Source: Ilumatobacter sp963746265 (GTDB lineage: Bacteria; Actinomycetota; Acidimicrobiia; Acidimicrobiales; Ilumatobacteraceae). From it: a stretch of 64,000 nt of DNA. Within the stretch, counting starts at the first letter, position 1. Every line of letters starts with the position of its first letter. Below the pieces are notes generated by a model. That model did not search any database, was not told the DNA's origin, and worked only from the letters and a program-made list of their open reading frames with translations. Below, piece by piece: positions 41,542 to 51,102 of this stretch. The DNA lies in the NCBI GenBank assembly GCA_963746265.1, contig CAVVAM010000011.1:310001-374000 (forward strand). Reading direction: 5' to 3'. The translations under genes were made by a program, and so were the position numbers.

Positions 41542-42783
41542 TCAGGCGTCGTCGAGATTCGCCAGCACCGGTCGTGCGAACAGGACCGCTGCGACCAGCG
41601 TGACGCCGCCACCCACGAGGAACGGTGCGCGGAGGTTGGTGGCGTACGCGACGAAGCCACCGGCGGCCACGCCAACGGCGCTGGCGGCAGCACCGAGCCA
41701 TCGGTAGACGGCGTTCACCCGTCCGAACCGGTCCGGCGGGATCTCCCGTTGACGTATCGTGACGGTCACGACGTTCCAGATGGTGATCGCAGCGCCGAGC
41801 AGGAATCCGGCGACGCCGACCACCCACGCCAGCGACGTGAGCCCGATGACGACCTGGGCGGCCCCGAACACGATGTAGGGAACGACGACGCTCAGTCGGA
41901 GGCCCAGCGCCCCGATCACCCGATGGCCGACGAGTCCGCCCGACGCGGCGCCCATCGCCGTGATCGCGAGCAGCAGGCCGAACTCGATGCCGTCGAGACC
42001 GAGCTCGTCGACGGCGTACTTGACGAAGATCCCCTGCCCGAACATGAGGCCGAGATTGGTCACCGCGAACATGGCCGCGAGCGTGCGGAGCAGATCGTGT
42101 TCCCGAAGCCAGTGGAAGCCGGCTCGAAGTCGTTGATCGGCGAGGCCCGGTCCGGCCTCCGTCGACGCCCGGCGCGGCCGGATCGTGGCGATGAGCGCGG
42201 CGGCGATCGCGAACGACAACGCGTTGGTACCGAACGGGAGGCCGGGCGAGGCATCGAAGAGCAGTGCTCCGACCGCGAGTCCGGCCAGGCTGCCGGCCAC
42301 GATCTCGGCAGCGAAGAGCAATCCGTTGGCGCGGGCGAGCTGATCGGGTTCGACCAGCATCGGCAGGAATGCCTGGGCAGTGCTGTCGAACAGCACCTCG
42401 CACGAGCCGACGACGATCAGCAGGCCGATCAGCACCCAGATGTCGAGCCGTTCCTCGACCGCGGCCATTGCGATGCCGCCGAAGATCGCCAACCGGATCA
42501 GGTTGGCGGCCACCATGAGCGAACGGCGATCGACACGGTCGACGACGACGCCCACCGGCAGCGCGAGGAGGAGCCACGGTACGAACGTCGCGAGCACGGT
42601 CAGGGAGAGCAGCCGTTCGTCCTCGGTGAGCGAGAGTGCGAGCAGCGGCATCGCCACGAAGTTGATGCCGTCACCCAGGTTGCTGATGGCGCTGGCCGCC
42701 CATTGCCGCCAATAGGCGCCCGGGAGCGAAGGGTGTGATTCGTCGGGCGTGCCCCGCGGAGGGCGAACGTCTGCCGTGACCAC
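41542..42783 (-). CDS. MFS transporter (DUF894/EntS-type exporter)
   Basis: 413 residues with about twelve membrane helices. The N-terminal stretch YWRQWAASAISNLGDGI and VDRVDRRSLM are typical of the MFS_3/DUF894 exporters (EntS-like), which export siderophores or drugs. No linked biosynthetic genes. GTG 42783 lies 11 bp after menE's region on the same strand, so it may be transcribed with the amidase/menE pair. Confidence 0.9.
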   Translation of the reverse strand: MVTADVRPPRGTPDESHPSLPGAYWRQWAASAISNLGDGINFVAMPLLALSLTEDERLLSLTVLATFVPWLLLALPVGVVVDRVDRRSLMVAANLIRLAIFGGIAMAAVEERLDIWVLIGLLIVVGSCEVLFDSTAQAFLPMLVEPDQLARANGLLFAAEIVAGSLAGLAVGALLFDASPGLPFGTNALSFAIAAALIATIRPRRASTEAGPGLADQRLRAGFHWLREHDLLRTLAAMFAVTNLGLMFGQGIFVKYAVDELGLDGIEFGLLLAITAMGAASGGLVGHRVIGALGLRLSVVVPYIVFGAAQVVIGLTSLAWVVGVAGFLLGAAITIWNVVTVTIRQREIPPDRFGRVNAVYRWLGAAASAVGVAAGGFVAYATNLRAPFLVGGGVTLVAAVLFARPVLANLDDA

Positions 42784-42794
42784 GGACCGAGAAC

Positions 42795-43904
42795 CTATCG
42801 GTCGAGGTCTCGAAGCACGCTCCTGGCGAGCTTGCCGAGCGAGGTTCGCGGCAAATCGTCACGGAACGTGACGTGGCGGGGTGCGCAGTAGGCGGGGAGT
42901 GACGACTTGACGTGCTCGCGGATCTCCTCGAGCGCGGGTGGTCGAGCAGGGTCCGCGGCCACGACCACCGCACACACGAGTTGGCCCCAGTCGGCGTCAT
43001 CGCGCCCGAAGACAGCAGCGTCGGAGATCGCCGGGTGTGCCCGCAGCACGGCCTCGACCGCCTCGGGCCACACGTTCTCACCCCCGCTGATGATCAGGTC
43101 GCCGCGGCGACCGTGCACCGTGAGGCGGCCGTCGGGTGCGATCTCGCCGAGGTCACCGGTGGGGAGCCAGCCGTGGGGCAGCTTCGGGTCGGTGCCGTCC
43201 CGGTAGCAGCGCAGGGTCATCGCTCCCCGCACGTGGATCTCGCCGTCGACGACACGAAGTTCGACGCCGTCGAGGGGTAGGCGGTCGTACACCACACCGC
43301 TGCCGGTCTCGGTCATCCCGTAGGTGGTGACCACGTTGTCGGGCCGGTCGGTCGGCGGCCGCGCCCCACCCAGCACGATCGTCCGGAAGATCGTCGGATC
43401 GATCCGCCGCATCGCAGTCGCCACGAGTGACACGAGTGTCGCTCCGCTGGACTCGACCGCCCCGGGATCGAAGCCCGGATGCACGGTCAGCCGAGTCCCG
43501 CTGTGCAACGCCCGGAAGATCACCGAGAGACCCCCGACGTGCGAGAGCGGGAGACAGGCGAGCCAGTGGTCCGCGGTCGTCACACCGAGGCGACGTGACG
43601 TCGCCTCGGCCGACGCCGCGATGGCGTCGTGGGTGAGCACGACCCCCTTCGGTTCGCCCGTCGATCCGCTGGTCGCGACGACGGCTGCGTCGGTCGACCC
43701 CACCGGCCGACCCGCACCGGTCGCCCTTCGATCGTCGACGGTGACGATCGTGGCGGCACCCATCCGCTCGACCAGCTCGGTCTTCGTGCGCGGCGGTAGC
43801 CGCTGATCGACGGGCAGGATCGCATCGCCGGCGTCCCAGGCGCGCTGGATCTCGTGGACGAACTGGCACCCGCCTGCGAGGTCGAGCGCGATCAGGTCTC
43901 GCAC
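42795..43904 (-). CDS. menE: o-Succinylbenzoate-CoA ligase MenE
   Basis: 369 residues, a short adenylate-forming enzyme as is typical of MenE. The P-loop ATSGSTGEPKGVVLTHD (about 77-93), YGMTETGSGV, WLPTGDLGEI, GRRGDLIISGGENVWPE and the C-terminal catalytic Lys in SLGKLARSVL are present. It activates o-succinylbenzoate for menaquinone synthesis. Assignment rests on the reduced length and on menA, menD, menF, menG and menH nearby. GTG start 43904, 2 bp after the amidase stop. Confidence 0.85.
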   Translation of the reverse strand: MRDLIALDLAGGCQFVHEIQRAWDAGDAILPVDQRLPPRTKTELVERMGAATIVTVDDRRATGAGRPVGSTDAAVVATSGSTGEPKGVVLTHDAIAASAEATSRRLGVTTADHWLACLPLSHVGGLSVIFRALHSGTRLTVHPGFDPGAVESSGATLVSLVATAMRRIDPTIFRTIVLGGARPPTDRPDNVVTTYGMTETGSGVVYDRLPLDGVELRVVDGEIHVRGAMTLRCYRDGTDPKLPHGWLPTGDLGEIAPDGRLTVHGRRGDLIISGGENVWPEAVEAVLRAHPAISDAAVFGRDDADWGQLVCAVVVAADPARPPALEEIREHVKSSLPAYCAPRHVTFRDDLPRTSLGKLARSVLRDLDR

Positions 43905-43906
43905 GG

Positions 43907-45310
43907 TCAGGCGAGCACCGGGTCGATCGGCGTCGCCGGGCTCGCAGCACGTTCGATCTGTTCGGCGATGGCGAGGCAGCGCAGGTCGGTGAAGCGGTCA
44001 CCCATCACCTGGACACCGACGGGGAGACCGCCCGCCGACCCACTGGGGACGACTGCGGCCGGGATGCCGAGCAGGTTGCCCGGCAGGACCGGACGCAGCG
44101 TGTCGGAGATGATGCGCTCGATGTCGTCGCCGAGATCGGCACCGTGCTCGAAGGCGGGCAGCGCCCACGTGGGCGAGATGACGACGGGATGGTCGCCGAA
44201 GAACTCCGACCAGGCGCGGATCGCGTTGAAGCGCTCGCCCTGGAGGGAGATGACCGACTCGAAGCTCGGTGCCGGATACTCCGACCGGAGTGATTCGACG
44301 ACCGAGATCGCACCGGGGGACATGACCTCTTGCAGCAACGGCATGATCACGGTCAGGTCTCCGATGATCAACGCAGCCCACATCTCGAGGATGTCCTCGT
44401 ACCGGGGTGGGATCGCTTCGACGACGTCGTGGCCGGCATCGGAGAGCGCATCGCCGGCCGCGCGGACGGCAGCAGCGATCTCGGGATGTGTCTCGCCCCC
44501 GGGAGGGTCGGCGAGCACGGCGACGCGGACGTGTTCACCATCGGCGAGATCGGTGAGCTCGGCCGGCACCGAACGGGGGTCGCGCGGGCTCCAGCCGGCC
44601 AGTGCCACGAGGCCGGCGCGGACGTCGGCGATGCGACGCGCCATCGGCCCTTCGCAGAGCATCTGCTGCGAGGCCCCCAGTTGATCCTCCGGAGGGATGA
44701 CGGTGGCCATCGGCACCACGCCCACCGTCGGCTTGATCGACGCGATGCCGCAGCAGTGGGCAGGGTTGCGCAGGGAGCCGCCGATGTCGTTGCCCAGCCC
44801 GATGGGGCTCATGCCCGAGGCGATCGCGGAGGCTTCGCCTCCGCTCGAGCCGCCGGCGGTCACGTTCGGATTCCACGGGTTGCGGGTCAGGCCGTGGAGT
44901 GTCGAGTCGGTGTGGATGCGCAGCCCGAGGTCGGGCATGTTCGTGCGCGCGAAGGGGATCGCGCCGGCGGCACGCATCCGCTCCACGGTCGGTGCGTCGA
45001 TCGGCGCCACGGCGTCGGCGAGGGCCGGCACCCCCTGCGTCGTCGGCGTACCGGCCAGGTCGATGTTCTCCTTGACCGTGCACGGGACGCCGTGGAAGAC
45101 CCCGAGGTCGTCACCGGCGGCGACCGCTCGGTCAGCGGCATCGGCTGCGGCTCGGGCTGTGTCGTCGAGCCGCCGTACGATCGCGTTCAGGTGCGGATTG
45201 ACCGCCTCGACGCGCTCGAGATGGGCCTCGAGCACTTCGCGGCTCGACGTCTCGCCCGACCGGATCTTCTGCGCGAGTTCGAGTGCGCTCAGTTGCCACA
45301 GTTCGCTCAT
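43907..45310 (-). CDS. Amidase (amidase signature family)
   Basis: 467 residues with the Ser-Ser-Lys triad in context: Lys in TVKENIDLAG, Ser in TAGGSSGGEASA and nucleophile Ser in GNDIGGSLRNPA. The family hydrolyses amides, including fatty acid amides and amino acid amides. It is followed by menE after 2 bp but has no known role in menaquinone synthesis. Divergent from menA with 20 bp between starts. Confidence 0.9.
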   Translation of the reverse strand: MSELWQLSALELAQKIRSGETSSREVLEAHLERVEAVNPHLNAIVRRLDDTARAAADAADRAVAAGDDLGVFHGVPCTVKENIDLAGTPTTQGVPALADAVAPIDAPTVERMRAAGAIPFARTNMPDLGLRIHTDSTLHGLTRNPWNPNVTAGGSSGGEASAIASGMSPIGLGNDIGGSLRNPAHCCGIASIKPTVGVVPMATVIPPEDQLGASQQMLCEGPMARRIADVRAGLVALAGWSPRDPRSVPAELTDLADGEHVRVAVLADPPGGETHPEIAAAVRAAGDALSDAGHDVVEAIPPRYEDILEMWAALIIGDLTVIMPLLQEVMSPGAISVVESLRSEYPAPSFESVISLQGERFNAIRAWSEFFGDHPVVISPTWALPAFEHGADLGDDIERIISDTLRPVLPGNLLGIPAAVVPSGSAGGLPVGVQVMGDRFTDLRCLAIAEQIERAASPATPIDPVLA

Positions 45311-45330
45311 TGCTCCATCATGACGCACAC

Positions 45331-46242
45331 ATGACTTCGCTCTCCTCACCCGCACCCGTCCCGACCTGGGCCGACTGGCTGGCCGGCGCTCGCCCGCGCA
45401 CCTTGCCGGCGGCCGTGGTGCCGGTCGCCGTCGGTGCCGGTGTGGCCGTCGGTGCCGGTGCGTCGATCGGTGACGGCGTCGTGTGGTGGCGGGTGGCCGG
45501 CGCGCTCCTGGTGTCGCTGCTGCTGCAGGTCGGCGTCAATTACGCCAACGACTACAGCGACGGAGTGCGTGGCACCGACGACGTGCGACTGGGACCGATG
45601 CGGCTCGTCGCAACCGGGACGGCATCGGCGTCGGCGGTGAAGCGGGCGGCACTGTTGACGTTCCTGCTCGCAGCCGTGATCGGGCTGGTGCTCGCCGCCG
45701 CGACGTCGTGGTGGCTGATCGCCGTGGGGTTCAGCGCGATCCTCGCCGCGTGGGGGTACACCGGCGGTCCCAAGCCGTACGGGTATCTCGGGTTGGGGGA
45801 ACTGTTCGTGTTCGTGTACTTCGGCCTGGTGGCGACCGTCGGCACCACGTATCTGGCGATCGAACGAATCCCCGGTGTCGCCTGGTCTGCCGCCACGGGC
45901 GTCGGGTTCCTGGCCTGCGCACTTCTCGTCATCAACAACCTGCGCGACATCCCCACCGACACCGAGGTCGGAAAGCAGACCCTCGCGGTTCGGCTCGGTG
46001 ACGGCCGGACACGCGTGCTGTATTCGGCGCTGATCGTCGGCGCCTTCGGTGCCGCCGCGTTGTGCGCGTTCGTACGCCCCTGGTCGTTGCTGGCCTTCGG
46101 AGCGGCTGTGATCGCCCAGCAACCCATTCGTGAGTTGCGCGGCGGCGCGGCCGGACCGGCGCTGATCCCGATCCTCGGGGCCACCGCACGAACCCAGATG
46201 GTCTACGGGGCGCTGTTCGCGATCGGCCTGTCGATTGGCTGA
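45331..46242 (+). CDS. menA: 1,4-Dihydroxy-2-naphthoate polyprenyltransferase MenA
   Basis: 303 residues with about eight or nine membrane helices and the two Asp-rich UbiA-family motifs: NDYSDGVRGTD (first) and NLRDIPTDTEVGK (second). It attaches the prenyl tail to the naphthoquinone head group. The N-terminal WLAGARPRTLPAAVVPV stretch is typical of actinobacterial MenA. Its 3' end overlaps a possible gene on the other strand by 40 bp. Confidence 0.95.
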   Translation: MTSLSSPAPVPTWADWLAGARPRTLPAAVVPVAVGAGVAVGAGASIGDGVVWWRVAGALLVSLLLQVGVNYANDYSDGVRGTDDVRLGPMRLVATGTASASAVKRAALLTFLLAAVIGLVLAAATSWWLIAVGFSAILAAWGYTGGPKPYGYLGLGELFVFVYFGLVATVGTTYLAIERIPGVAWSAATGVGFLACALLVINNLRDIPTDTEVGKQTLAVRLGDGRTRVLYSALIVGAFGAAALCAFVRPWSLLAFGAAVIAQQPIRELRGGAAGPALIPILGATARTQMVYGALFAIGLSIG

Positions 46243-46712
46243 GTCACGTCTGGGCCGTCGGTGGTGTGCGGTCCGATCACGTATATGAGGCGAGGCTCCG
46301 ACAGACCGCGGATCGCCACCAGTCGGAGTCGACCGGTCGTGTCGGGAGTGTGGCATCGATGGCCCGGGCGCTGCGGTCGGAGATCGCGATCTCCGTCGTG
46401 GCCGAGGTCGGTGAGCTGCGACGCGATGGGGATCGTGAGGCCGACCCGCGACTCGTCGAGGAAGTCGTAGACGTCACCGTGGTCGATGCCGATGTCGATG
46501 TCGATGTCGATGCGAACGTCGGGAGATCGGGTGAGCCCGCCTCGGCCTGGAGTCGGGTGGCGCATCCGACGGCGTCCGACGGGGGCCTCGAACGGCGGGA
46601 TCGTGCCGCGATGGGCACGTGCTGCCGCCCGCACGAAACGTGTGTGCCGCTCGACGATGCCGAACCAGGCCAGGTCGTCCTGCAGGTCGATCACTTCCGT
46701 CGACCTGACCAC
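46203..46712 (-). CDS. Hypothetical protein, uncertain gene
   Basis: 169 codons with strongly G/C-biased third positions and a GTG start, the most coding-like frame between menA and menH. It contains IDIDIDIGIDHGDVYDFLDE, caused by a GACATC hexamer repeat (46483-46511), and ends RLVAIRGLSEPRLIYVIGP. No family recognised. It overlaps menA tail to tail by 40 bp, which lowers confidence; it may also be a decayed gene. Confidence 0.4.
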   Translation of the reverse strand: MVRSTEVIDLQDDLAWFGIVERHTRFVRAAARAHRGTIPPFEAPVGRRRMRHPTPGRGGLTRSPDVRIDIDIDIGIDHGDVYDFLDESRVGLTIPIASQLTDLGHDGDRDLRPQRPGHRCHTPDTTGRLRLVAIRGLSEPRLIYVIGPHTTDGPDVTQPIDRPIANSAP

Positions 46713-46778
46713 GTCACAGCACAGCAGCGTTCGAACGACGGGTGTGGCCGTGGTGTGACCGTGGTGCCGCCTCCGCCG

Positions 46779-47534
46779 TCATGGAGCCGTCAGCCAGGCG
46801 CTGATGACGTCGACGGCTGCGTGCGGTGACTCCATGGGCGCAGCGTGGCCGGCGTCCGGAATCTCGACGAACGTCGCCTCGGGAAGTGCGGCCGCGAGGC
46901 GCCGACCGATGTCGACGAACTTGCCATCGTGCTCTCCGGCCAGCACGAGTGCTGGGGCGTCGATGTCCCGGAGGCGTGACCAGACGGTGGGCTGGCTGCC
47001 GGTGCCGGCTGACCGGAGGCTGGTCGCGAGCCCGGCGGTCGTGTTGCGCCGGCGATGTTCCAGCGCGTCGGCATCGGCGGGGAGGCCGGCGAACATCGGG
47101 GCCGCGAGCCACTCGTCGAGGAACTGCTCGGCGCCCACACGCTCGAGCCGGTCGGCTCGGTCCTCGTCGAGCGATCGGCGCGCTGCTCGATCGGCTGCAT
47201 CATCGATGCCGGCGGTGGCGCCCACGAGCACCAGCCGTTCGACGAGGTCGGGTCGCGCAAGCGCGGCAAGCAGCGCGAAGCGCCCTCCCATCGAGTAGCC
47301 GACGTACGTGCCGGGGCCGGCGAGGTCGGCCGCTGCCGCAGCACCGTCGGCGATCGGGGTCGTGTCGCGTGCGCTCAGGCCGTGACCCGGGAGATCGACG
47401 AACGTCAAGGCGGGGTCGGTGCCGAGGCGTTCGGCGAGCGCCAGGGCACCCGCGTGCCAGTGGTGGTGGGTCTGCGTGAATCCGTGGAGGAACACCAGGC
47501 GGTTGGTGAACCTGCGGTCAGGCCTCGCAGGCAT
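46779..47534 (-). CDS. menH: Alpha/beta hydrolase, probable MenH (SHCHC synthase)
   Basis: 251 residues. The LVFLHGFTQTHHHWH oxyanion region, FVDLPGHGLS, nucleophile elbow GYSMGGR (Ser near 86), and a late IPDAGHAAPMESP His fit MenH, which eliminates pyruvate from SEPHCHC in menaquinone synthesis. Location among men genes supports this; generic hydrolases look similar. ATG 47534 is chosen, giving a 17-bp overlap with the DsbA-family gene upstream. Confidence 0.75.
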   Translation of the reverse strand: MPARPDRRFTNRLVFLHGFTQTHHHWHAGALALAERLGTDPALTFVDLPGHGLSARDTTPIADGAAAAADLAGPGTYVGYSMGGRFALLAALARPDLVERLVLVGATAGIDDAADRAARRSLDEDRADRLERVGAEQFLDEWLAAPMFAGLPADADALEHRRRNTTAGLATSLRSAGTGSQPTVWSRLRDIDAPALVLAGEHDGKFVDIGRRLAAALPEATFVEIPDAGHAAPMESPHAAVDVISAWLTAP

Positions 47535-48252
47535 CGTCGGCACAGCGCTCCGCATCGGGGGAATCGGCGGGAACCGAGCTCGCGTCGGAGTCGGCGACGA
47601 TCTTGTCGTGCAGGCGGCGGATCACGTTGACGAACGTGTCGGCGTTCTGCGCGCCCGGGATCGCCCACTGTCCGTTGATGACGAACGTCGGCACGGCCGA
47701 GATGCCGGTGTCGGCGGCCTGTTCGAGGTAGGCGGCGACCTCCGCGCGTCCACCGTCGGATTCCAGGAAGTCGAGGGCGTCTTGGCGGGGCAAGCCGACT
47801 TCGGCGGCGCAGTCGGCGAGCACCTCGGGGTCGCCGATGTCGAGCCCGTCGATGAAGTAGGCCTGCAGCAGCCGTTCCTGGAGCGTCGACTGGTCCACGG
47901 GCGAGCCCGGGAGCTCGGTCAACCACAGAAGTCGATGGGCGAGGAGTGTGTTCGCCCGCAGCGCACGGTCCAGACGGAACTCGACGCCTTCGCCGGCAGC
48001 CTCCTGCGTGACGCGGTCGATGATCGCCCGTGCCTGGTCGGGGCCCCCGAACTTCCTGGCGTAGGCCTCGATCACCGGCATGCTCTTGCCGGGCGACGCC
48101 GTCGGGTCGAGCTGGTAGGGCCGGTAGACGACGTCCAGGTCGATCTCACCGTCGAGCTGCTCGACAGCGGACTCGAAACGGCGCTTGCCGATGTAGCACC
48201 AGGGGCACACGACGTCCGACCAGATCTCGACCCGAATCGCGGGAGCGCTCAT
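47518..48252 (-). CDS. DsbA-family oxidoreductase (FrnE-like)
   Basis: 244 residues of the thioredoxin-fold DsbA/FrnE group: EIWSDVVCPWCYIGK carries the CxxC site (near 17-20), with an all-helical insertion and the cis-Pro loop ISAVPTFVING. No signal peptide, so it is cytoplasmic, as usual for FrnE-like isomerases. C-terminal tail holds two more Cys residues. Coupled to menH downstream; divergent from menD with 35 bp between starts. Confidence 0.92.
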   Translation of the reverse strand: MSAPAIRVEIWSDVVCPWCYIGKRRFESAVEQLDGEIDLDVVYRPYQLDPTASPGKSMPVIEAYARKFGGPDQARAIIDRVTQEAAGEGVEFRLDRALRANTLLAHRLLWLTELPGSPVDQSTLQERLLQAYFIDGLDIGDPEVLADCAAEVGLPRQDALDFLESDGGRAEVAAYLEQAADTGISAVPTFVINGQWAIPGAQNADTFVNVIRRLHDKIVADSDASSVPADSPDAERCADDACEA

Positions 48253-48273
48253 GGGAACGAACCCTACGGGCTC

Positions 48274-48279
48274 TAGCCT
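48274..48279 (+). promoter_or_regulatory. Putative -10 box (TAGCCT) of a leaderless menD transcript
   Basis: TANNNT hexamer eight bases before the ATG of menD. Confidence 0.45.
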
Positions 48280-48287
48280 CGGGCGCC

Positions 48288-49931
48288 ATGACCGGGCCCG
48301 AGCGTGATCAGCAGATCGGGAACGCCAACGCGACGGCCTGCGCGACGCTGGTCGACGAGTTGATTCGGTGCGGGGTTCGGCATGCCGTGATCGCGCCCGG
48401 GTCGCGGAGCACGCCCATGGCGCTGGCGCTCGCCGAACGCGAGGAGCTGGCGGTGCACGTGGTGCACGACGAGCGCGTCGCGGCGTTCGTGGCGCTCGGT
48501 CTCGGGCTCGACGGGGTTCCCGCCGTGCTGCTGTGCACGAGCGGAACGGCGGCTGCGAACTTCCACCCGGCCGTGGTCGAAGCCGGTCTGTCGGAGGTGC
48601 CGATGATCGTTGCCACGGCCGACCGGCCTCCCGAGTTGCGCGGGATCGGGTCGCCGCAGACGATCGACCAACTCGAACTGTACGGCCGGTCGGTGCGCTG
48701 GTTCCACGACGCCGCGCCGGCCGACGAGGCCGACCCTGCGACATGGCGACCGCTGGCACAGCGCGTGTTCTCGACGGCCGAGACCGGCCCAGTGCATCTG
48801 AACCTGCCCTTCCGGGAACCGCTGCTGGGCGAGGCCGGTGAGCTGCCCCGACCCATCGGCCCGCCGCTCCCGATTCCTCGGGCCTACGCGATGAACGGCC
48901 CGCTGGATGCGGAGTTGGACCGGCAGCGGGGTGTGATCCTGGCCGGCGGCCGCCACGGCGTCGATGTCGCCGACATCGCGGCATTCGCCGATCGCACCGG
49001 ATGGCCGGTGCTCGCAGCTCCGGAGTCGGGCTGCCGGGCGTTGTCGAACGCCGTGACGGCGTTCGACTCACTGCTCCGTCATCGGGATTTCGCCGATGCA
49101 CACGCCCCCGAGGTCGTCGTCCGACTCGGTCGCGCTCCGGCCTCGAAGGTGCTGTCCCAGTGGGTCGTGAGATCGAACGCACCGGTGGTCCAGGTGGGCG
49201 GTCCGGGTGTGATCGACCCGGAGCGGAACGTCGTGCTCCGCTGCGAACTCGACGAGCTGGCCGCCCTCTCGGGAGCTGGACGCACCCCGTGGATGGCGAG
49301 ATGGCGCACTGCCAACGATGCCGCCGAGGCGGCGATTGCCTCGGCGTTGGAGGAGGCCCCGCTGTCCGAGCCGGGTGTCGCCCGCGCGATCGCGGAGGCG
49401 TTACCGGCCGACGTCGGGCTGGTCGTCGCAAGTTCGATGCCGGTGCGGGACCTCGAGTGGTTCGGGGGCCCGGCGGCGCGTGCTCATGCCAACCGAGGCG
49501 CCAACGGCATCGACGGTGTCATGTCGACGGCCCTCGGACGGGCGCTCAGCGGGACGCCGACCGTCGTGCTGGTCGGCGACATCGCCTTCGTCCACGACAG
49601 CAACGCCCTGGTTGCCGTGAAGGATCGTGGCGCAGATCTCCGGATCGTCGTGCTCGACAACGGGGGAGGCGGCATCTTCAGCTTCCTGCCCCAGGCCACC
49701 TCGCTCGGCGACGAGCGCTTCGAGCAGCTGTTCGGCACCCCCCACGGCACCGACCTCGAGTCGATGGCATCGGCCCACCGGGTGCCGACCCGGACGGTCG
49801 AGTCCATCGAGCAGTTGACCGAGGCCGTGACCACCCCCGGTCCCAGCGTGACCAGAGTGGTCACCGACCGGGCCGAGAACGTCACGCTCCACGACCTGTT
49901 GAACCGAGCTGTCGCCACCGTCCAACGCTGA
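48288..49931 (+). CDS. menD: SEPHCHC synthase MenD
   Basis: 547 residues, a thiamine-diphosphate enzyme. MenD landmarks include APGSRSTPMALAL, the catalytic Glu in HDERVAAFVALG, TSGTAAANFHPAVVEA, RGANGIDGVMSTALG and the ThDP-binding GDIAFVHDSNAL...NGGGGIFSFLPQ. It joins 2-oxoglutarate to isochorismate, the first committed menaquinone step. Probably leaderless from the TAGCCT box. Confidence 0.96.
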   Translation: MTGPERDQQIGNANATACATLVDELIRCGVRHAVIAPGSRSTPMALALAEREELAVHVVHDERVAAFVALGLGLDGVPAVLLCTSGTAAANFHPAVVEAGLSEVPMIVATADRPPELRGIGSPQTIDQLELYGRSVRWFHDAAPADEADPATWRPLAQRVFSTAETGPVHLNLPFREPLLGEAGELPRPIGPPLPIPRAYAMNGPLDAELDRQRGVILAGGRHGVDVADIAAFADRTGWPVLAAPESGCRALSNAVTAFDSLLRHRDFADAHAPEVVVRLGRAPASKVLSQWVVRSNAPVVQVGGPGVIDPERNVVLRCELDELAALSGAGRTPWMARWRTANDAAEAAIASALEEAPLSEPGVARAIAEALPADVGLVVASSMPVRDLEWFGGPAARAHANRGANGIDGVMSTALGRALSGTPTVVLVGDIAFVHDSNALVAVKDRGADLRIVVLDNGGGGIFSFLPQATSLGDERFEQLFGTPHGTDLESMASAHRVPTRTVESIEQLTEAVTTPGPSVTRVVTDRAENVTLHDLLNRAVATVQR

Positions 49932-50448
49932 CCCGGTGGGGTCACGTCGGCCGTCGGACACCGGTGTTCTCGGCGGATCGGCTGCGTGACCCGGCGTCGT
50001 CGGAGGCATTGCCGTCGGGCACGAACTCGTCGGGCACGGCGTGGCGTCCGGCGTCGTGGCGTGGACGAATCACGCTGCGTGGCTTCCCGGCAGGATCCCT
50101 TGCTCGCGTTCGATCGACCGATCACGCACATCGACCCCCGCCTCGCCGAGACGTGGCGGAGGCGTTCACAGGCTCGCAGCGCCGCGAACCGTCGGCCACT
50201 CCGGTTCAGACCGTCGATGAGCAGATACCAGAGTCCCTCGAGGTTTGGGTCATCGTCGACGGCAGACCCGCGCGCGGCCGATCAGCTCGTGGCGACGGAG
50301 GGCGCGTGCTGCTCGGCGACCCTTGTGGAGTGGTTGGCCGGACACGTGTCTCGTGCCCAAGTGTTGCGGGTTGCTGATGTCGTGCCTCCGTCGGGAACCG
50401 TCACGTCGGCCTCGGGCGCAGCTCCCGAGCGTCGTTGTCGAACAGCAG
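49932..50448. other. Intergenic stretch without a supported gene
   Basis: About 520 bp between menD and the terminator. Open frames on both strands are Arg-rich and show no domain; one plus-strand frame (49986-50552) contains a moderately protein-like LVEWLAGHVSRAQVL patch but runs through the strong hairpin at 50449 and cannot be supported. Possibly decayed coding sequence. Confidence 0.55.
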
Positions 50449-50481
50449 GTCGGGGCCGCCCCCTTACGGGGCGGCCCCGAC
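50449..50481. terminator. Very strong hairpin terminator
   Basis: Perfect 14-bp stem GTCGGGGCCGCCCC/GGGGCGGCCCCGAC with a five-base loop (CTTAC). It stands 34 bases after the stop of the truncated hydrolase on the minus strand, for which it is probably the original terminator; it can act in both directions. Confidence 0.85.
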
Positions 50482-50514
50482 TGACGGTCCGAGGAGACTG
50501 GTACCGGATCGTGC

Positions 50515-50990
50515 CTACGGCGTCCGGAGGAGGTCGTCGAGGATCTCCCTGACGTCGGCGCGGGCTGCGGCGTCTGACATGGGCGCTGCCTGTCGTGCCT
50601 CCGGGGCAGCCTCACTCGTCGCAGTCGGCGCCGGCGGTGGGCCGGCGACCGCATTGAACGCGTTGAACTCGGCGGGGCACGTCTCACCGTCGACGACACC
50701 TGCGAACGCCGGATCGAGCAGGTACTGCGCGGTCACGAAACCGGCACATCCGCTCAACCCGAGCGAGGTGTGGCCGGGCACGTCGACGGTCAGCAGCGCC
50801 GAGTTCGGCAGCAGCCCACGCAGCGTCTGTGCTCCCTCGTACCGGGTGGCCGGGTCGTAGAGGTTGCCGATCACCAGGACGGGATTCGCCGTCGCCGCCG
50901 TGAACGGGCCCTCGTACCGGTCGCGGTCCTTGAACGGCCAACGCGCGCACGGGCTCGCCGCCCAGGTCCAGATCCGGGGCTCCGAGGCGC
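50515..50990 (-). pseudogene. 5'-truncated secreted hydrolase (TAP-like C-terminal domain)
   Basis: The minus strand encodes the C-terminal part of a secreted tripeptidyl-aminopeptidase-like alpha/beta hydrolase: SPCARWPFKDRDRY, NPVLVIGNLYDPATRYEGA (acid strand and loop), VDVPGHTSLG (catalytic His) and a Cys-containing TAP-like end. The frame continues upstream only to about 51005, where an in-frame TGA occurs, and no start codon, signal peptide or nucleophile elbow is found. The N-terminal two thirds are gone, and the SRPBCC gene begins 120 bp away. Confidence 0.7.
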
Positions 50991-51096
50991 GCGCACGAGG
51001 TGCGCAGCGTCAGGTCGTGCGGCCGGTCGGCGGCGAGCCGCGCATCGAACGTCCCGCCGGTGCGCCGTCGGTCCGTCCGCTCGCAGCGGCCATGTG

Positions 51097-51102
51097 TACG
51101 GT
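51097..51102 (+). promoter_or_regulatory. Putative -10 box (TACGGT) of a leaderless transcript
   Basis: TANNNT hexamer six bases before the ATG at 51109. Confidence 0.45.
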
